The position numbers and the translations under genes were made by a program. This document shows, piece by piece, positions 22,185-24,844 of a stretch of 24,844 nt of DNA. The stretch spans positions 1 through 24,844 of the forward strand of contig JBDTLT010000062.1 in assembly GCA_039934635.1 (NCBI GenBank). The letters are read 5' to 3'. A model generated the notes under the pieces. It was not told the origin of the DNA and did not search any database. It saw only the letters and a list, made by a program, of their open reading frames with translations. Origin of the DNA: DATLFA01 sp039934635 (lineage in GTDB: Bacteria > Actinomycetota > Acidimicrobiia > Acidimicrobiales > WLNW01). The first letter of the stretch is position 1; each line of letters opens with the position of its first letter.

Positions 22185-23450
22185 ATGGCGGCACAGGATG
22201 GACGAACGACGGATACGTCCACCCGCATCGATGTCGAGCGGGTCCTGGGGCGCCTCCGCGAACTCGGCACCGTCGGCGCGATCCCCGACACCACGGGCGT
22301 AGCGCGGCTCGCTCTCAGCGACACGGATAGAGCCGGCCGCGATCTCGTCGTATCGTGGATGCGCGATCTCGGTCTCGAGATACGCATCGACGCCATCGGC
22401 AATGTCGCGGGTGTGTGGGCCGGACGAGAACCGAACACGCAGCCGGTGTTGTGCGGCAGTCACATCGACACCGTCAAGACGGGCGGTCGTTACGACGGCG
22501 CCTTCGGTGTGCTTGCCGGCCTCGAAGTGATCGAGAGCATGATCGAGCGCGGCGTTCGGCCGCGCCGTCCGATCGCCGTCGCGTTCTTCACCGACGAAGA
22601 GGGCGCGCGCTACGCGCCCGACATGCTCGGATCGCTCGTCTTCGTCGGCGGCATGACCGTCGAGACCGCGCGTGATGTCATAGGCAACGACGGCACGATG
22701 TTGGGGGCCGAGCTCGATCGCATCGGCTACGCCGGTTCGCTGCCCTGCCCGATGATCGTGCCCCATGCCTACATCGAGCTACACGTCGAGCAAGGCCCCG
22801 TTCTCGAGGCAGAGGGCTTCACGATCGGCGCGGTCACCGGGGTGCAAGGCATCTCGTGGCAAGAGCTCACCTTCGTCGGCCAATCCAATCACGCCGGTAC
22901 GACACCAATGACGATGCGGCACGACGCCGGCTACGTGGCCGCGCGCGTCGCAACGTATGTGCGCGAGATGGTGTCGCGGATCGGCGGTGTCCAAGTGGGC
23001 ACCGTCGGTGCCATCGAGCTGCATCCGAATCTCGTCAACGTAGTCGCGGCGCGCGCAAAGATGACCGTCGACTTGCGCAACACCGACGACGACGTGCTGC
23101 GCGAAGCAGAACGCGACTTGGCTGAGTTCGTCGAGCGCGCCGCCCGCGCCGAGGGAATCACTGTCGAATCGCGTCAATTGGCCCGGTTCGAGCCCGTGCG
23201 CTTCGAGAGCCGGCTGGTCGATCTCGTCGAGACGAGTGCGCGGGCTTTCGGCTACAAGGTGCGACGGCTCCCGTCGGGCGCGGGACACGACGCCCAGATG
23301 TTGGCGCGCCTGTGCCCCGCCGCGATGATCTTCGTGCCATCGCACGACGGGCTGTCGCACAACGTGGCCGAACACACCGATCCCGCCGATCTCGCGGCCG
23401 GGGTCAACGTGTTGTTCGACGTGCTGCTGCAGCTGGCCGAGGAGCCCTGA
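22185..23450 (+). CDS. M20 Zn-dependent amidase: N-carbamoyl-L-amino acid hydrolase/allantoate amidohydrolase type
   Basis: This 421-residue metallopeptidase-family M20 amidase hydrolyses the terminal carbamoyl (ureido) group of substrates such as N-carbamoyl amino acids, allantoate or beta-ureidopropionate. Metal ligands are visible at H93 (GSHIDTV), D104 (GRYDGAFG), E138/E139 (FTDEEGAR) and H200 (ELHVEQGP), with a C-terminal His in VAEHTD. The lid-domain substrate-binding segment QSNHAGTTPMTMRHDA is at about 233-248. EEGARYAPDMLGS resembles HyuC-type carbamoylases about as much as allantoate amidohydrolases, so the substrate is open. The ATG at 22185 starts the protein-like region. The next gene starts one base after the stop, so the pair is an operon. 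Confidence 0.85.
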   Translation: MAAQDGRTTDTSTRIDVERVLGRLRELGTVGAIPDTTGVARLALSDTDRAGRDLVVSWMRDLGLEIRIDAIGNVAGVWAGREPNTQPVLCGSHIDTVKTGGRYDGAFGVLAGLEVIESMIERGVRPRRPIAVAFFTDEEGARYAPDMLGSLVFVGGMTVETARDVIGNDGTMLGAELDRIGYAGSLPCPMIVPHAYIELHVEQGPVLEAEGFTIGAVTGVQGISWQELTFVGQSNHAGTTPMTMRHDAGYVAARVATYVREMVSRIGGVQVGTVGAIELHPNLVNVVAARAKMTVDLRNTDDDVLREAERDLAEFVERAARAEGITVESRQLARFEPVRFESRLVDLVETSARAFGYKVRRLPSGAGHDAQMLARLCPAAMIFVPSHDGLSHNVAEHTDPADLAAGVNVLFDVLLQLAEEP

Positions 23451-23451
23451 C

Positions 23452-24393
23452 ATGTCCCGAGTCATCGAGGTCGCCGCGGCGCAGATGGGCCCTATCCAGC
23501 GCGATCACTCGCGCCACGATGTCGTCGAGCGACTCATCACCCTGTTGCGCACTGCTCACCAACGCGGCGCGCAGCTCGTGGTGTTCCCCGAGTTGGCGCT
23601 CACCACCTTCTTCCCCCGTTGGTGGGTCGACGATCTGCGCGATGCCGACCACTTCTACGAAACCGAGATGCCGTCGGCGCACACGCAGCCGCTGTTCGAC
23701 GAAGCGGCCCGTCTCGGCGTGGGATTCTGCCTCGGTTACGCGGAGCTGACGGCGCAAGGCCATCGCTACAACACGGCCATCCTCGTGGAGCGCGACGGCC
23801 GCATCGTCGCCAAGTACCGCAAAGTCCACATCCCCGGACACGAAAAGCACGAGCCGTGGCGGCCCTTTCAACATCTCGAGCGCTACTACTTCGAACCAGG
23901 GCCGGACGGGTTTGGCGCGTGGAGGGCCTTCGGTGGCATCGCCGGGATGATGATCTGCAACGACCGGCGCTGGCCCGAGACGTACCGTGTGATGGGGCTA
24001 CAAGGTGTCGAATTGATCTTGTGTGGCTACAACACACCTATCCACTACGCGCCCGACCCTTCGCAGGACATTTTACAAGGATTTCACAATGCGCTGGTGC
24101 TGCAATCGGGCGCGTATCAGAACGGCACGTGGGTCGTCGGCGTGGCCAAGGGCGGCGTCGAAGAAGGTGTCGCGTCGCTCGCGCAATCGATGATCGTCGC
24201 GCCGTCGGGTCAGATCGTTGCGCAAACGCTCACCACCGCTGACGAAGTGATCACTGCGTCGTGCGATCTCGACTGGTGTGAGCGCTACAAAGGGACACTC
24301 TTCGACTTTGCGCGCTACCGCGAGATCGAGCATTACGCAATAATCACTTCACAGCGCGGCGTCGTCCCGCCACCGGAGGTCGTCGATGAGTGA
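23452..24393 (+). CDS. Nitrilase-superfamily amidase, N-carbamoyl-D-amino acid hydrolase-like
   Basis: This 313-residue protein has the nitrilase-superfamily catalytic triad E47 (FPELALTTFFPRW), K124 (KYRKVHIPGH) and C169 (MICNDRRWPE). FPELALTTFFPRW, the FYETEMP segment, RPFQHLE..YFEPG, and GYNTP..H are hallmarks of D-carbamoylases such as the Agrobacterium enzyme (about 304 residues). It would release ammonia and CO2 from an N-carbamoyl (ureido) compound. The ATG at 23452 lies one base after the M20 gene stop, with AGGAG at 23440-23444 as ribosome binding site. The stop overlaps the start of the next molybdenum hydroxylase by eight bases. In this setting it may act on a ureido product of ring breakdown rather than on a D-amino acid derivative. 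Confidence 0.88.
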   Translation: MSRVIEVAAAQMGPIQRDHSRHDVVERLITLLRTAHQRGAQLVVFPELALTTFFPRWWVDDLRDADHFYETEMPSAHTQPLFDEAARLGVGFCLGYAELTAQGHRYNTAILVERDGRIVAKYRKVHIPGHEKHEPWRPFQHLERYYFEPGPDGFGAWRAFGGIAGMMICNDRRWPETYRVMGLQGVELILCGYNTPIHYAPDPSQDILQGFHNALVLQSGAYQNGTWVVGVAKGGVEEGVASLAQSMIVAPSGQIVAQTLTTADEVITASCDLDWCERYKGTLFDFARYREIEHYAIITSQRGVVPPPEVVDE

Positions 24394-24844
24394 CACTGTG
24401 AACGACACCCGGGTGACCTTCACGGTCAACGGACAAGAGGCGCGAGTACGCGCCGACCACCCGCACTTGTTGGCGGCTCTTCGCGAAGAGCTCGACATCA
24501 CGTCACCGAAAGATGGCTGCTCGCCATCGGGTCAATGCGGATGTTGCACCGTGCTACTCGACGGCAAGGCCGTCGTGGCGTGCCAATTGCCGCTCACGCG
24601 CGCCGCGGGCAAATCGATCGTGACCCTCGAAGGTGTCTCCGCGGAAGAGCGCGATTCGTTCTCCAGCGCGTTCGCGGCGGTGGGCGGTCTGCAGTGCGGC
24701 TTCTGCATCCCCGGCATCGTGATCCGCGCCAAGGCGCAGATCGACAAGAAGGGCGCCGACCTCGCCCCGCACGACATGGCGCGCCATCTCGGCGCGCACC
24801 TGTGTCGCTGCACCGGCTACGTCAAGATCCTCGAGGCCATCGAC
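24386..24844 (+). CDS. Third molybdenum hydroxylase, N-terminal 2Fe-2S region (cut by window edge)
   Basis: The reading frame is open to the window edge, with 153 residues visible. Cluster cysteines are C45, C51, C54 and C66 (DGCSPSGQCGCC and VACQ), then C104, C107, C140 and C142 (QCGFCIPG, LCRCTGY). The first spacing is CxxxxxCGxC, one residue longer than in the two other sets, and the second motif has Ile where Thr is usual. This style is typical of proteins in which the 2Fe-2S domain is fused to the molybdopterin domain, so the full product may be about 900 residues. That cannot be seen here. The ATG at 24386 has GGAGG at 24375-24379 and an eight-base overlap with the nitrilase stop. It is clearly a separate enzyme from sets 1 and 2. 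Confidence 0.85.
   Translation, partial: MSDTVNDTRVTFTVNGQEARVRADHPHLLAALREELDITSPKDGCSPSGQCGCCTVLLDGKAVVACQLPLTRAAGKSIVTLEGVSAEERDSFSSAFAAVGGLQCGFCIPGIVIRAKAQIDKKGADLAPHDMARHLGAHLCRCTGYVKILEAID

Noticed and set aside
1..24844. tRNA, rRNA, CRISPR array, or intact insertion sequence
   Set aside because: No cloverleaf-like T-loop sequences, regularly spaced repeats or transposase frames were seen on reading both strands. A covariance-model scan was not possible.

Overview
The window is a dense, GC-rich stretch (roughly two thirds G+C by eye) from what looks like a high-GC actinobacterium, possibly an Acidimicrobiia-type lineage. That placement is inference from base composition, frequent GTG/TTG starts and protein style; no taxonomic marker is present. 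Nearly every base is coding, and most neighbouring same-strand genes share ATGA or GTGA start/stop overlaps, which indicates translational coupling.

Layout. (A) 9-4268, plus: two TauC/SsuC-type ABC permeases, then a deaminase-type amidohydrolase and a dihydroorotase-like amidohydrolase. (B) 10571-4274, minus: FAD, 2Fe-2S and molybdopterin subunits of a xanthine-dehydrogenase-family enzyme, a Rieske oxygenase, a purine-type phosphoribosyltransferase and a second Rieske oxygenase. (C) 10595-14389, plus, divergent from B across only 23 bp: an amidohydrolase that has lost its metal-binding Asp, an intact SAH/MTA-deaminase-like enzyme, and an adenosine/adenine-deaminase-family protein. A repeat-bearing 320-bp gap and a DUF1990 gene follow. 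(E) 21483-15288, minus: a second FAD/2Fe-2S/Mo set, an 8-oxoguanine-deaminase-like enzyme, an Fe(II)/2-oxoglutarate oxygenase and an overlooked small reading frame. (F) 21604-22068, minus: a small membrane-anchored DUF4760-like protein. (G) 22185 to the right edge, plus: an M20 L-carbamoylase/allantoate-amidohydrolase-like enzyme, a D-carbamoylase-like nitrilase, and the start of a third molybdenum hydroxylase.

Together these genes look like a catabolic island for nitrogen heterocycles, most simply purines and modified purines. An ABC importer would bring in the base. Six amidohydrolase-superfamily proteins would remove exocyclic amines or open rings. Three molybdenum hydroxylases, two Rieske oxygenases and one 2-oxoglutarate oxygenase would oxidise or dealkylate the ring, and two carbamoylases would release ammonia and CO2 from ureido products. 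No uricase, HIU hydrolase, OHCU decarboxylase, recognisable allantoinase, Rieske reductase, Mo-cofactor chaperone or transcription regulator lies in the window. The true substrate and order of reactions are therefore inferred, not shown. No tRNA, rRNA, CRISPR array or intact mobile element was seen.
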